Positions 1 to 9,532 of a stretch of 13,427 bases of DNA are shown here, piece by piece (position 1 is the stretch's first letter; each line of letters begins with the position of its first letter). The position numbers and the translations under genes were made by a program. The stretch covers positions 1 to 13,427 of the forward strand of contig RDYY01000011.1 in NCBI GenBank assembly GCA_004293505.1. The letters are read 5' to 3'. The stretch is from Sphingobacteriia bacterium (GTDB lineage: Bacteria; Bacteroidota; Bacteroidia; Chitinophagales; Chitinophagaceae). Under the pieces are notes generated by a model, which saw nothing but the letters and a program-made list of their open reading frames with translations, searched no databases and was not told where the DNA came from.

Positions 1-1065
<1,065 letters not shown>

Positions 1066-1117
1066 GCTTTCCTTTCGCGATCCACGATTAAAAACCTTTC
1101 AAATTCTGCCTTTTAAT

Positions 1118-4100
1118 ATGGCCATCAAAAGAGAAAACAAACAAAGACCCAGCTTCTCCCAGATCACGATCAGTTTGGCTTCGCCCGACAATATCTTGGA
1201 AAGAAGTTTTGGGGAAGTGCTGAAACCCGAAACCATCAACTACCGGACCTACAAGCCCGAGCGCGATGGATTGTTCTGCGAACGCATATTCGGGCCAGTA
1301 AAAGATTATGAGTGTGCTTGTGGCAAATACAAGCGCATCCGTTACAAGGGCATCGTCTGCGACCGTTGTGGCGTAGAAGTGACCGAGAAAAAAGTACGCC
1401 GTGAGCGCATGGGCCACATCAAATTGGTGGTGCCCGTGGTGCACATTTGGTACTTCAAAAGTTTGCCCAATAAAATTGGTTATTTGCTCGGCATGAGCTC
1501 CAAGAAATTGGAGACCATCATCTACTACGAGCGCTATGTGGTGCTGCAAGGGGGTATCAAAGAAAACTTGCACATGGGCGATTTGTTGACCGAAGAAGAA
1601 TACCTGGACCTCATGGACACTTTGCCCAAAGAGAACCAGTATTTGCCCGACGAAGACCCCCAAAAATTCATCGCCAAAATGGGTGCCGAAGCCGTTCACG
1701 GTTTGCTGGAACGCATTGACTTGGATGAACTCAGTTTCTCTTTGCGCAATGCTGCGGCCAATGAAACCTCTCAACAGCGCAAGGCCGATGCTTTGAAGCG
1801 TTTGAGTGTGGTAGAATCTTTCCGCGATGCTTCTACCCGTATTGCCAATCGTCCTGAGTGGATGGTGATGCAATACATTCCTGTTATTCCCCCCGAACTC
1901 CGTCCTTTGGTACCATTGGATGGGGGTCGTTTTGCCTCTTCCGATTTGAACGATCTTTATCGCCGGGTCATCATCCGCAACAACCGCTTGAAGCGTTTGT
2001 TGGAGATCAAAGCGCCAGAAGTGATCTTGCGCAATGAAAAGCGCATGTTGCAAGAAGCCATTGACTCTCTCTTTGACAACAGCCGCAAATCCAATGCCGT
2101 CAAGGCCGAAGGTGGTCGTGCATTGAAGTCCTTGAGTGATGTGTTGAAGGGCAAGCAAGGTCGTTTCCGCCAAAACCTCTTGGGTAAGCGGGTAGACTAT
2201 TCTGGTCGTTCGGTGATCGTGGTAGGGCCTGAACTCAAAATCCATGAGTGTGGTTTGCCCAAAGACATGGCAGCCGAACTCTTCAAACCATTTGTGATCC
2301 GTAAATTGATCGAGCGCGGTATTGTGAAAACAGTCAAGTCTGCTAAGAAATTGGTAGACCGCAAAGAAGCAGTGATCTGGGACATCTTGGAAAACATCCT
2401 CAAGGGTCACCCCGTATTGCTGAACCGTGCCCCAACGTTGCACCGTTTGTCCATCCAAGCTTTTCAACCCAAATTGGTAGAAGGCAAGGCCATCCAGTTG
2501 CACCCCTTGGTTACTTCTTCTTTCAACGCCGACTTTGATGGTGACCAAATGGCCGTGCACGTGCCCTTGAGCCATGCCGCCATCTTGGAAGCCCAGTTGT
2601 TGATGTTGTCATCACACAACATCCTCAACCCCCAAAATGGTACGCCCATCACCCTGCCTTCTCAGGACATGGTATTGGGATTGTATTACATCACCAAGGG
2701 TAAGAAAACCAACGAAACAGAGACCATCAAGGGCCAAGGAATGACCTTCTACAGCACCGATGAAGTCCTGATCGCTTACAACGAAAACCGCGTTGACTTG
2801 CACGCCAACATCAAGGTGAGAACCAATGTGCGGGAACAAGGTCAACTGGTGAAAAAAATCATCGAAACCACGGTGGGCCGCGTGTTGTTCAACCAGCATG
2901 TACCTGTTGAAGTAGGTTTTGTCAACGCCCTGCTCACCAAAAAGAGCTTGCGTGAAATCATTGGTGACATCATCAAAATCACCGATGTGCCCAAGACAGC
3001 TAAATTCTTGGACGACATCAAAACCCTTGGGTTCCGCATGGCCTTCCGCGGTGGCTTGTCCTTTAGTGTCAACGACTTGATTGTTCCTGAAATCCGGAAC
3101 GAGATGTTGGATGGCGCCAAAGCCGAAGTAGATGAAGTGTGGGAAAGCTACAACATGGGTCTGATCACCAACAACGAAAGATACAACCAGGTCATTGACA
3201 TCTGGGGTCGCGTGGACATGAAGATCACCGAAACCCTGATCCGTGAAATGGCCATTGACAAACAAGGTTTCAACTCAGTTTACATGATGTTGGACTCAGG
3301 TGCCCGTGGTTCCAAAACCCAGGTAAAACAGCTGGTGGGCATCCGGGGATTGATGGCCAAGCCCAGAAAAAGTGGCAGCACAGGTTCTGAGGTCATTGAA
3401 AACCCCATCTTGTCTAATTTCAAAGGTGGCTTGAACGTATTGGATTATTTCATCTCTACCCACGGTGCCCGCAAGGGTCTGGCGGATACAGCCTTGAAAA
3501 CTGCCGATGCGGGTTACCTGACCCGTCGTCTGGTAGACGTTTCCCAAGATGTGGTCATCAGCGAAGAAGATTGTGGTACCCTCCGCGGTATTGCCACCAC
3601 GGCCCTCAAAGACAACGAAGACGTGATTGAGCCCTTGGCAGATCGCATCGAAGGCCGTACTTCCTTGCACAATGTTTACCACCCCCTGACCGACGAATTG
3701 ATCATTGTAGCAGGCGAAGAAATTTCTTCCGACAATGCCAAAGCCATTGAAGAAGCGGGCATTGAATCAGTAGAAATTCGTTCTGTATTGACTTGCGAAA
3801 GCAAGCGCGGTGTTTGTGTGAAGTGTTATGGTAAAAACCTGGCAACAGGATACCTGGCACAACGCGGAGACGCTGTGGGCATCATTGCTGCCCAATCCAT
3901 TGGTGAACCCGGTACCCAGTTGACTTTGCGTACCTTCCACGTGGGTGGTGTAGCAGGCTCTGCTTCCATTGAATCTGGTTTGCACGCCAAATTTGATGGT
4001 ACCATTCAGTTTGATGGTTTGCGCACGGTGGATGCCGTCAACAACGATGGTGAAAAAGTAAAAATCGTCATTGGTCGTACAGGTGAAGTCCGGATCATGG

Positions 4101-5401
4101 ACTTGAAAAACGATCGCCTCCTGATCACCAACAACGTTCCTTATGGTGCCACTTTGAACATCAAAGACGGGGCCAGTGTGAAGAAAGGTGATTTGATCTG
4201 TACTTGGGATCCTTTCAACAACGTCATTGTTGCGGAATCCTTGGGTAGCATCCGATTCGACAATATCTTGGATGGCATTACTTACCGCGATGAAGCCGAT
4301 GAACAAACTGGTCACCGCGAGAAAGTGGTCATTGAAACCAAGGACAAGACCAAAATTCCTACCATCATTGTAGATGGCAAGGAAGTGAAGCAATACAACT
4401 TACCAGTAGGTTCACACATTGGTGTAGAAGAAGGCGACGAAGTAAAAGCTGGCCAAGTCTTGGTGAAAATTCCTCGTATTCTCGGAAAACTCCGTGACAT
4501 CACTGGGGGTCTGCCCCGAGTGACCGAGCTCTTTGAAGCCCGGAACCCTGGTAATCCTGCCATTGTGTGTGAGATTGATGGCGTGGTGGCCTTTGGTAAT
4601 GTGAAGCGTGGTAACCGTGAAATCATTGTAGAATCCAAAGATGGCATGGTGAAAAAATACTTGGTTCCTTTGACCCGCCAAATTTTGGTGCAAGATGGAG
4701 ACTTTGTAAAAGCGGGAACGCCCATGTCTGATGGACAGATTGCACCTGCCGACATCCTCGCCATCAAAGGACCATTTGCCGTACAAGAATATGTGGTAAA
4801 TGAGATCCAGGAAGTATATCGTCTGCAAGGTGTAAAAATCAACGACAAGCACATTGAAGTGATCGTTCGCCAAATGATGAAGAAGGTAGAAATTGTTGAC
4901 GCTGGGGATACCAAATTCCTGGAAGAGGACTTGGAAGACCGTTTTGACTTCATTGATGAAAACGACCGCATTTACGACAAGAAAGTAGTGACCAATCCTG
5001 GTGAAAGCACCAAATTGCGTGCTGGCCAAATCATTACCCTCCGTGAACTGCGCGAAGAAAACTCCATCCTGCGTCGTTCTGACAAGCAATTGGCTGAAGT
5101 GCGTGATGCCAAACCTGCCACTGCCACACCAGTGCTCTTGGGTATCACCAAAGCATCTTTGGGTGTACAAAGCTGGATCTCTGCGGCTTCCTTCCAGGAA
5201 ACCACCAAGGTCTTGAGCCAAGCGGCCATCCAAGGCAAGACCGATGCCATGCTGGGCTTGAAGGAAAACGTGATCACCGGTCACTTGATCCCTGCAGGTT
5301 CAGGCCAGAAAGACTTCGAAAACATGATCGTGGGCAGCAAAGAAGAGTACGAAGTACTGGCCACTACCCGCGAAGCCATGAGTTTTGACGACGAAGAATA
5401 A
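1118..5401 (+). CDS. rpoC: RNA polymerase subunit beta prime (RpoC), complete
   Basis: The catalytic largest subunit of RNA polymerase, 1,427 residues, the usual size for Bacteroidota. The N-terminal zinc ribbon has Cys66, Cys68, Cys81 and Cys84. The Mg-binding active-site loop NADFDGD spans residues 470-476, with Asp472, Asp474 and Asp476 as the metal ligands. The second zinc site is complete (Cys819, Cys893, Cys900, Cys903). The trigger-loop region begins at [18 protein letters not shown] (922-939), and an acidic tail (DDEE) ends the protein. The start is the ATG after an A/T-rich leader without a Shine-Dalgarno; MAIKRENK followed by the [11 protein letters not shown] block matches the family N-terminus. 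rpoB lies 52 bases upstream and an intrinsic terminator 20 bases downstream. No frameshift or intein was seen. Long open frames on the opposite strand are by-products of codon bias here. Confidence 0.99.
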   Translation: MAIKRENKQRPSFSQITISLASPDNILERSFGEVLKPETINYRTYKPERDGLFCERIFGPVKDYECACGKYKRIRYKGIVCDRCGVEVTEKKVRRERMGHIKLVVPVVHIWYFKSLPNKIGYLLGMSSKKLETIIYYERYVVLQGGIKENLHMGDLLTEEEYLDLMDTLPKENQYLPDEDPQKFIAKMGAEAVHGLLERIDLDELSFSLRNAAANETSQQRKADALKRLSVVESFRDASTRIANRPEWMVMQYIPVIPPELRPLVPLDGGRFASSDLNDLYRRVIIRNNRLKRLLEIKAPEVILRNEKRMLQEAIDSLFDNSRKSNAVKAEGGRALKSLSDVLKGKQGRFRQNLLGKRVDYSGRSVIVVGPELKIHECGLPKDMAAELFKPFVIRKLIERGIVKTVKSAKKLVDRKEAVIWDILENILKGHPVLLNRAPTLHRLSIQAFQPKLVEGKAIQLHPLVTSSFNADFDGDQMAVHVPLSHAAILEAQLLMLSSHNILNPQNGTPITLPSQDMVLGLYYITKGKKTNETETIKGQGMTFYSTDEVLIAYNENRVDLHANIKVRTNVREQGQLVKKIIETTVGRVLFNQHVPVEVGFVNALLTKKSLREIIGDIIKITDVPKTAKFLDDIKTLGFRMAFRGGLSFSVNDLIVPEIRNEMLDGAKAEVDEVWESYNMGLITNNERYNQVIDIWGRVDMKITETLIREMAIDKQGFNSVYMMLDSGARGSKTQVKQLVGIRGLMAKPRKSGSTGSEVIENPILSNFKGGLNVLDYFISTHGARKGLADTALKTADAGYLTRRLVDVSQDVVISEEDCGTLRGIATTALKDNEDVIEPLADRIEGRTSLHNVYHPLTDELIIVAGEEISSDNAKAIEEAGIESVEIRSVLTCESKRGVCVKCYGKNLATGYLAQRGDAVGIIAAQSIGEPGTQLTLRTFHVGGVAGSASIESGLHAKFDGTIQFDGLRTVDAVNNDGEKVKIVIGRTGEVRIMDLKNDRLLITNNVPYGATLNIKDGASVKKGDLICTWDPFNNVIVAESLGSIRFDNILDGITYRDEADEQTGHREKVVIETKDKTKIPTIIVDGKEVKQYNLPVGSHIGVEEGDEVKAGQVLVKIPRILGKLRDITGGLPRVTELFEARNPGNPAIVCEIDGVVAFGNVKRGNREIIVESKDGMVKKYLVPLTRQILVQDGDFVKAGTPMSDGQIAPADILAIKGPFAVQEYVVNEIQEVYRLQGVKINDKHIEVIVRQMMKKVEIVDAGDTKFLEEDLEDRFDFIDENDRIYDKKVVTNPGESTKLRAGQIITLRELREENSILRRSDKQLAEVRDAKPATATPVLLGITKASLGVQSWISAASFQETTKVLSQAAIQGKTDAMLGLKENVITGHLIPAGSGQKDFENMIVGSKEEYEVLATTREAMSFDDEE

Positions 5402-5420
5402 ATCAACCGATTGACCATCT

Positions 5421-5452
5421 AAAGTAGGAAGTGCCCCTTCCTACTTTTTTTT
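5421..5452 (+). terminator. Rho-independent terminator after rpoC
   Basis: A perfect 11-bp inverted repeat (AAAGTAGGAAG at 5421-5431 and CTTCCTACTTT at 5437-5447) with a 5-base loop TGCCC. The T-run, counting the three Ts that end the right arm, is 8 long (5445-5452). It starts 20 bases after the rpoC stop codon and is placed to end the rpoBC transcript. Only 20 bases separate the T-run from the ATG of the next gene. Confidence 0.93.
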
Positions 5453-5472
5453 AAAACTTTTATTTCGATCAC

Positions 5473-6057
5473 ATGAAAAATTTCCTCACCGGTATGTCAG
5501 TGGCCACCACCTTGGGTGTAGCCGTTTTGTTCTATTTGCATTTTGCTGGAAAAACCAGTTCTGCTCCAGCTGCCACCGCCACAGGGGCCAGCACAACTGG
5601 GTTCAAGATTGCCTATTTTGAATCAGATTCTTTGCAAAACCAATTTGAGTATTTCAAAGAAGTTCGCTCTACGCTGCAAGCCAAAGACCAAGCCAATGCC
5701 AAGCAATTGAATGAATTAAAAAACATTTTTGCCAGCAAGTACCAAGAGTTACAACGCGTGGGCAATACCCTTTCACAAGCCGAAGTGGCCAACCGCCAAC
5801 AGGAGCTGGTGCAAATGGAGAAAACCTACCAAGGCAAAGAACAAATGATGGCCCAAGAAATGCAGGACGAAAGTTTCAAGAAATTACAAGATGTCAAAAA
5901 GAAAATAGAAGATTTCTTGACCACTTACAACAAGGACAAGGGCTATGCTTATGTGTTTTCCTCTGCGCCTGAATTCATGTACCTGAAAGATTCGGCGTAT
6001 AACATTACGCCAGACTTGGTCAATGGCTTGAACAAGCTCTATCCCAAGAAGCAATAA
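5473..6057 (+). CDS. OmpH/Skp-family periplasmic chaperone-like protein
   Basis: A 194-residue protein of the OmpH/Skp family. Well-studied members are periplasmic chaperones that hold unfolded outer-membrane proteins; the exact role of this paralogue is inferred. Residues about 8-24 form one hydrophobic segment (signal peptide or membrane anchor), followed by an Ala/Thr/Ser-rich linker (about 27-43). The family N-terminal strand KIAYFESDSL starts at residue 45. A long Gln/Lys/Glu-rich helical, coiled-coil-like stretch runs from about 60 to 150, corresponding to the Skp tentacles. The C-terminal strand motif GYAYVFSS follows, and the protein ends NGLNKLYPKKQ. No lipobox Cys is present, so the N-terminus looks like an uncleaved anchor or a standard signal peptide. 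The gene sits between two intrinsic terminators, so it may be a single-gene transcript or depend on read-through from rpoC. No Shine-Dalgarno precedes the ATG. Confidence 0.85.
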   Translation: MKNFLTGMSVATTLGVAVLFYLHFAGKTSSAPAATATGASTTGFKIAYFESDSLQNQFEYFKEVRSTLQAKDQANAKQLNELKNIFASKYQELQRVGNTLSQAEVANRQQELVQMEKTYQGKEQMMAQEMQDESFKKLQDVKKKIEDFLTTYNKDKGYAYVFSSAPEFMYLKDSAYNITPDLVNGLNKLYPKKQ

Positions 6058-6082
6058 GCTTTTACAACAAATCATTATCTTC

Positions 6083-6111
6083 ATTCCCGCTCTAAAAGCG
6101 GGAATTTTTTT
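6083..6111 (+). terminator. Rho-independent terminator abutting the permease start codon
   Basis: A perfect 9-bp stem ATTCCCGCT (6083-6091) / AGCGGGAAT (6097-6105) with the 5-base loop CTAAA, followed by a 7-T run (6105-6111). It begins 26 bases after the stop of the OmpH/Skp-like gene. The last T is immediately followed by the ATG of the amino acid permease (6112), so the hairpin occupies the place where a leader and ribosome-binding region would normally be. Confidence 0.9.
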
Positions 6112-7551
6112 ATGGAAAAAAACACAGCTTCATTTAAACCCACGCTGGGCCTTTTGGATGCTACCATGGTAGTGGCCGGTAGCATGATTGGTTCAGGCAT
6201 TTTCATTGTCAGTGCAGACATTACCCGCAATGTGGGCTCAGCTGGCTGGTTGATAGTGGTGTGGTTATTGACAGGTTTCATGACCTTGACGGCTGCCCTG
6301 AGTTATGGGGAATTGAGTGCCATGTTTCCCAAAGCCGGAGGACAATATGTCTATTTAAAAGAATCCTACAACAAACTCACGGGCTTTTTATACGGCTGGA
6401 GTTTTTTTGCTGTGATCCAGACAGGCACCATTGCGGCGGTAGGCGTGGCTTTTTGCAAGTTTGCGGCTTATTTTTTCCCCGCTTTGGAAATGAACGATAC
6501 GGATGTCTTATGGACAGTGGGCCCCATTAAAATTTATTGGGCCCAATTGGTGGCCATTGGTACCATTGTTCTGTTGACTTTTATCAATACCCGGGGGGTG
6601 GAAAGCGGTAAATGGATCCAAACCATTTTTACCGTCACCAAGCTGGCTGCTCTTTTTGGTTTGATTGTTTTTGGGTTTTTGTTGGGGGCCAAGGCCGAGA
6701 TTTGGAATGCCAACTGGGCCCAACCCTTCAACCTCTCAAAAATGACCCAAGGCATCAGCAACGATGGGTCTGTGGCGGGCCTGATAACGCCCATCATGGG
6801 TGCAGGGGCTTTGGGCGCCATAGCCGCTGCCATGGTGGGTTCCATCTTCAGCAGCGATGCTTGGAACAATGTTACTTTTATTGCGGGTGAAATCAAGAAC
6901 CCCCAACGCAACATTGGGCTTTCTCTTTTTCTGGGAACCCTGACCGTTACCTTGATTTATGTGGCTGCTAACCTGATGTATACCAGTGTGATGCCCATGG
7001 GTGAAATAGCCTTTTCAAAATCGGATCGGGTAGCAGTAACTGCATCCAATTTGATTTTTGGTGAAATAGGCACCTATTTGATTGCTGCCCTCATCATGGT
7101 GTCCACTTTTGGCTGCAACAATGGGTTGATCTTGGCAGGTGCGCGGGTGTACTATACCATGGCCCAAGATGGCTTGTTTTTTAAGCCAGCCGGCAAACTG
7201 AACAAGCATGCCGTTCCCGCCTGGGCTTTGTGGGCCCAATGTGTGGTGGCTTCCTTGCTTTGTCTCAGTGGCAAATACGGAGACCTCTTGGACATGGTAT
7301 CTTTCATAGTGGTCATTTTCTATGTCTTGACCATTGCCGGTATTTTCATTTTGCGGCGCAAAAGACCTGATATGCCCCGGCCTTACAAAGCAGTTGGCTA
7401 TCCCATTCTTCCTGCCATTTACATGTTGATGGGCATCAGCTTTTGCACGCTGTTGATTTTGTACAAACCAGAATTTACTTGGCCTGGTTTGATCATTACT
7501 TTATTGGGTATCCCACTTTATTATGTAGCTGTTGCGGGCAATAAAAAATAA
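6112..7551 (+). CDS. APC-superfamily amino acid permease (LAT/SteT-like)
   Basis: A 479-residue inner-membrane amino acid transporter with about 12 hydrophobic segments. TM1 carries the unwound-helix signature GSMIGSGIF (23-31). YGELSAMFPKAGGQYVYLKE (about 65-84) is the conserved TM2 and loop region. GEIKNPQRNI (259-268) is the hallmark cytoplasmic loop of the APC family, and NGLILAGARVYYTMAQDGLFF (about 337-357) plus RRKRPDMPRPYK near 415-426 resemble the LAT subfamily (for example the Ser/Thr exchanger SteT). The substrate cannot be read from sequence. The start is chosen as the first ATG because the next Met (residue 19) is already inside TM1. The coding sequence begins directly at the end of the preceding terminator T-run. 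The stop is 4 bases before hldE1, suggesting translational coupling. An asparaginase/isoaspartyl peptidase two genes downstream fits loosely with amino acid use. Confidence 0.92.
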   Translation: MEKNTASFKPTLGLLDATMVVAGSMIGSGIFIVSADITRNVGSAGWLIVVWLLTGFMTLTAALSYGELSAMFPKAGGQYVYLKESYNKLTGFLYGWSFFAVIQTGTIAAVGVAFCKFAAYFFPALEMNDTDVLWTVGPIKIYWAQLVAIGTIVLLTFINTRGVESGKWIQTIFTVTKLAALFGLIVFGFLLGAKAEIWNANWAQPFNLSKMTQGISNDGSVAGLITPIMGAGALGAIAAAMVGSIFSSDAWNNVTFIAGEIKNPQRNIGLSLFLGTLTVTLIYVAANLMYTSVMPMGEIAFSKSDRVAVTASNLIFGEIGTYLIAALIMVSTFGCNNGLILAGARVYYTMAQDGLFFKPAGKLNKHAVPAWALWAQCVVASLLCLSGKYGDLLDMVSFIVVIFYVLTIAGIFILRRKRPDMPRPYKAVGYPILPAIYMLMGISFCTLLILYKPEFTWPGLIITLLGIPLYYVAVAGNKK

Positions 7552-7555
7552 AAGC

Positions 7556-8545
7556 ATGTCTTTCGCTCCCTTGTTTGATCGGTTCACTTCACTCAAAGCT
7601 GTTGTTTTGGGTGACATCATGTTGGACACCTATTGGTGGGGACAAGTAGACCGCATTTCCCCAGAAGCACCTGTGCCCATTGTGGCTTTGGAAAGAAAGG
7701 AAGCCCGTGTGGGAGGTGCAGCCAATGTGGCGTTGAACCTGGCTGCATTGGGAGCCAAAACCCATGTGTTTGCTGTGGTTGGAGAGGATGCGGAGGGAAA
7801 TGACTTGGTAGATTTACTTTCCCAAAATGGCATCCAGACCAAGGGCATACTGGCCGATCCCGATCGGCCCACCACCACCAAAACCCGCATCATGGGCAGG
7901 CACCAACAAATGATGCGCTTGGATGCCGAGACCACCCAGGATTTGTCGCCCACCATGGAAGCCAAGTTGCAAGAAAAACTCTTTGCCTTTTTGGAAAATG
8001 AAAAACCAGAACTATTGGTTTTTGAAGACTACAACAAAGGGGTATTGACTGATGGCTTGATCCGCGCTTGTGCGGCACGTTGCCGGGCTTTGGGCATTTT
8101 CACTGCCGTTGATCCCAAACGCAAAAACTTTCTCTCTTACTTAGGGGTTGATTTGTTCAAGCCCAATTTAAAGGAGGTAAAAGATGGCCTGGGCCTGTCA
8201 CCAGCCCTCATTGACCTGACAGCCATGCAAGCCATTCATGCGGCCCTTGCTCAGGTGTTACACCACCGCATTTCTTTGGTGACCTTGTCCGAAAAAGGGG
8301 TGTTTTACCAAATGGAAACAGAGGCCCAATTGATTCCTACCCATGTGCGCAACATTGCCGATGTGAGCGGGGCTGGCGATACCGTCATTGCCGTAGCAGC
8401 TTTGGCCTATGTGGCATCTGGTAAAATGTCTCTCGCAGCCGAAATGGCCAATATTGCGGGCGGTTTGGTCTGCGAAGAAGTGGGCACTGCCCCCATTCGT
8501 CCCGACAGGCTCTTGGCGGAGTGTGAGCGCTTGCTCAAACCCTGA
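7556..8545 (+). CDS. rfaE1: D-glycero-beta-D-manno-heptose-7-phosphate kinase (HldE domain I / RfaE1)
   Basis: A PfkB/ribokinase-family sugar kinase, 329 residues from the ATG at 7556. Family members phosphorylate heptose-7-phosphate at C1 on the way to ADP-heptose, the precursor of LPS inner-core heptose. The signature GDIMLDTYWWG (19-29) with RISPEAPVP (33-41) is specific to the HldE kinase domain. GGAANVALN (53-61) is the PfkB N-terminal motif, DPKRKNF (186-192) and FKPNLKE (201-207) are also typical, and DVSGAGDT (269-276) contains the catalytic base Asp275. No C-terminal cytidylyltransferase-like domain (HldE domain II) is fused, so a separate adenylyltransferase must lie elsewhere. A TTG at 7532 would give 8 extra residues overlapping the permease; I prefer the ATG, which follows the A-rich sequence AAAAAATAAAAGC and the permease stop by 4 bases. 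A related PfkB sugar kinase is possible, but the HldE-like motifs are strong. Confidence 0.9.
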   Translation: MSFAPLFDRFTSLKAVVLGDIMLDTYWWGQVDRISPEAPVPIVALERKEARVGGAANVALNLAALGAKTHVFAVVGEDAEGNDLVDLLSQNGIQTKGILADPDRPTTTKTRIMGRHQQMMRLDAETTQDLSPTMEAKLQEKLFAFLENEKPELLVFEDYNKGVLTDGLIRACAARCRALGIFTAVDPKRKNFLSYLGVDLFKPNLKEVKDGLGLSPALIDLTAMQAIHAALAQVLHHRISLVTLSEKGVFYQMETEAQLIPTHVRNIADVSGAGDTVIAVAALAYVASGKMSLAAEMANIAGGLVCEEVGTAPIRPDRLLAECERLLKP

Positions 8546-8562
8546 AGAATAACTTAGTTTTG
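8530..8562 (+). promoter_or_regulatory. candidate Bacteroidota-type promoter before the asparaginase gene
   Basis: TAGTTTTG at 8555-8562 is a full match to the Bacteroidota -7 consensus TAnnTTTG. A weak TTTG-like -33 partner, CTTG, lies at 8530-8533 with 21 bases between. It lies mostly in the 27-base gap between hldE1 and the asparaginase gene. A start site a few bases downstream would leave a leader of only about 5 bases before ATG 8573, or 11 before ATG 8579. A single 8-base match can occur by chance, so this is a candidate only. Confidence 0.3.
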
Positions 8563-8572
8563 ACCCTCAATC

Positions 8573-9532
8573 ATGGCCATGCACCCATTTACCATTGTTG
8601 TTCACGGCGGCGCCGGAACCATCTTAAAAGAAGACATGACTCCTGCTTTGGAAAAAGCCTACAGAGAAGGCTTGCAACAAGCCCTTGACATCGCCTATGC
8701 TGTGTTGGAAGAAGGGGGTTCGGCGGTGAATGCAGTGAAAGCAGCCATTGTTGTTTTAGAAGACAATGTGTTGTTCAATGCCGGCAAAGGATCTGTGTTT
8801 ACGAAGAAAGGGGTACAAGAAATGGATGCAGCCATCATGGAAGGGACGGGCTTGGAAGCAGGCGCAGTGGCGGGAGTGCGCAGTGTACGCAACCCCATTG
8901 AATTGGCTACTGAAGTCATGCAAAACAGCAACCATGTTTTTTTGAGTGGAAAGGGTGCCAATGATTTTGCCATCAAACAAGGAGTGAAGTTAGAGCCCGA
9001 CGAATATTTTTTCTCCCAGTTCCGCTACGACCAATGGAAGGCCATCCGCGACTCTGACAATTATTCTTTGGACCATACCAACCACCAATTGGATGAACTC
9101 TTGCGCGACAAAAAATTTGGAACCGTTGGGGCCGTTGCTTGTGACCAACAAGGTCACTTGGCAGCTGCTACTTCAACCGGTGGTATGACCAATAAAAAAT
9201 ATGGCCGCATTGGGGACAGTCCCATGATTGGTGCGGGTACTTATGCCAACAACCAGACCTGTGCCATTTCTTGTACGGGCCACGGTGAAATGTTTATCCG
9301 CTCTGTTGCCGCCTACGATGTCAGTTGTTTGATGGCATACAAAAACCTTTCTCTGGAAGCCGCCATGCAAGAAGTGGTGCACCAAAAATTGGTGGCCATG
9401 GAAGGAGAGGGGGGAATGATTGGTGTAGACGCACAAGGCATTCCCGCCATGGTCTTTAATTCTGCCGGCATGTACCGTGGGGTCCGCAGCAGCAAGGGAT
9501 TGAACGAAGTAGCCATTTACAAATCCGAATGA
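8573..9532 (+). CDS. isoaspartyl peptidase / plant-type L-asparaginase (Ntn-hydrolase)
   Basis: A 319-residue member of the N-terminal-nucleophile asparaginase family (E. coli IaaA/plant asparaginase type). Members cleave beta-aspartyl dipeptides from damaged proteins and hydrolyse L-asparagine. The precursor autocleaves between Gly183 and Thr184 in the motif GTVGAVA (183-189), making Thr184 the N-terminal nucleophile of the beta subunit. STGGMTNKKYGRIGDSP (201-217) supplies the substrate-binding Arg212 and Asp215, and the later GHGE block is at 237-240. The N-terminal TIVVHGGAGTI (about 7-17) is typical of the alpha subunit. No signal peptide is seen, so the protein is probably cytoplasmic. 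Length agrees with the family. Two in-frame ATGs (8573 and 8579) are possible starts; the first is given. The stop overlaps the ispD start in an ATGA, so the two genes are translationally coupled. Confidence 0.93.
   Translation: MAMHPFTIVVHGGAGTILKEDMTPALEKAYREGLQQALDIAYAVLEEGGSAVNAVKAAIVVLEDNVLFNAGKGSVFTKKGVQEMDAAIMEGTGLEAGAVAGVRSVRNPIELATEVMQNSNHVFLSGKGANDFAIKQGVKLEPDEYFFSQFRYDQWKAIRDSDNYSLDHTNHQLDELLRDKKFGTVGAVACDQQGHLAAATSTGGMTNKKYGRIGDSPMIGAGTYANNQTCAISCTGHGEMFIRSVAAYDVSCLMAYKNLSLEAAMQEVVHQKLVAMEGEGGMIGVDAQGIPAMVFNSAGMYRGVRSSKGLNEVAIYKSE

Noticed and set aside
1066..1117. The rpoB-rpoC spacer examined for a terminator, promoter or small gene.
   Set aside because: No stem with T-run, no TAnnTTTG box and no open frame of note; it looks like an ordinary intra-operon spacer.
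1088..2575. A 495-codon open frame on the minus strand opposite rpoC, and further long antisense frames at 2612-3265, 3767-4393 and 4412-5284.
   Set aside because: They lie wholly opposite the highly conserved rpoC, their translations show no recognisable domain and are rich in His, Phe, Gln and Val as expected from reverse-reading strongly biased codons. They are shadows.
7532..7555. A TTG start for the heptose kinase, overlapping the permease end by 20 bases.
   Set aside because: The added residues (MRAIKNKS) are not family-like, and the ATG at 7556 directly after an A-rich stretch is a better start for this lineage.
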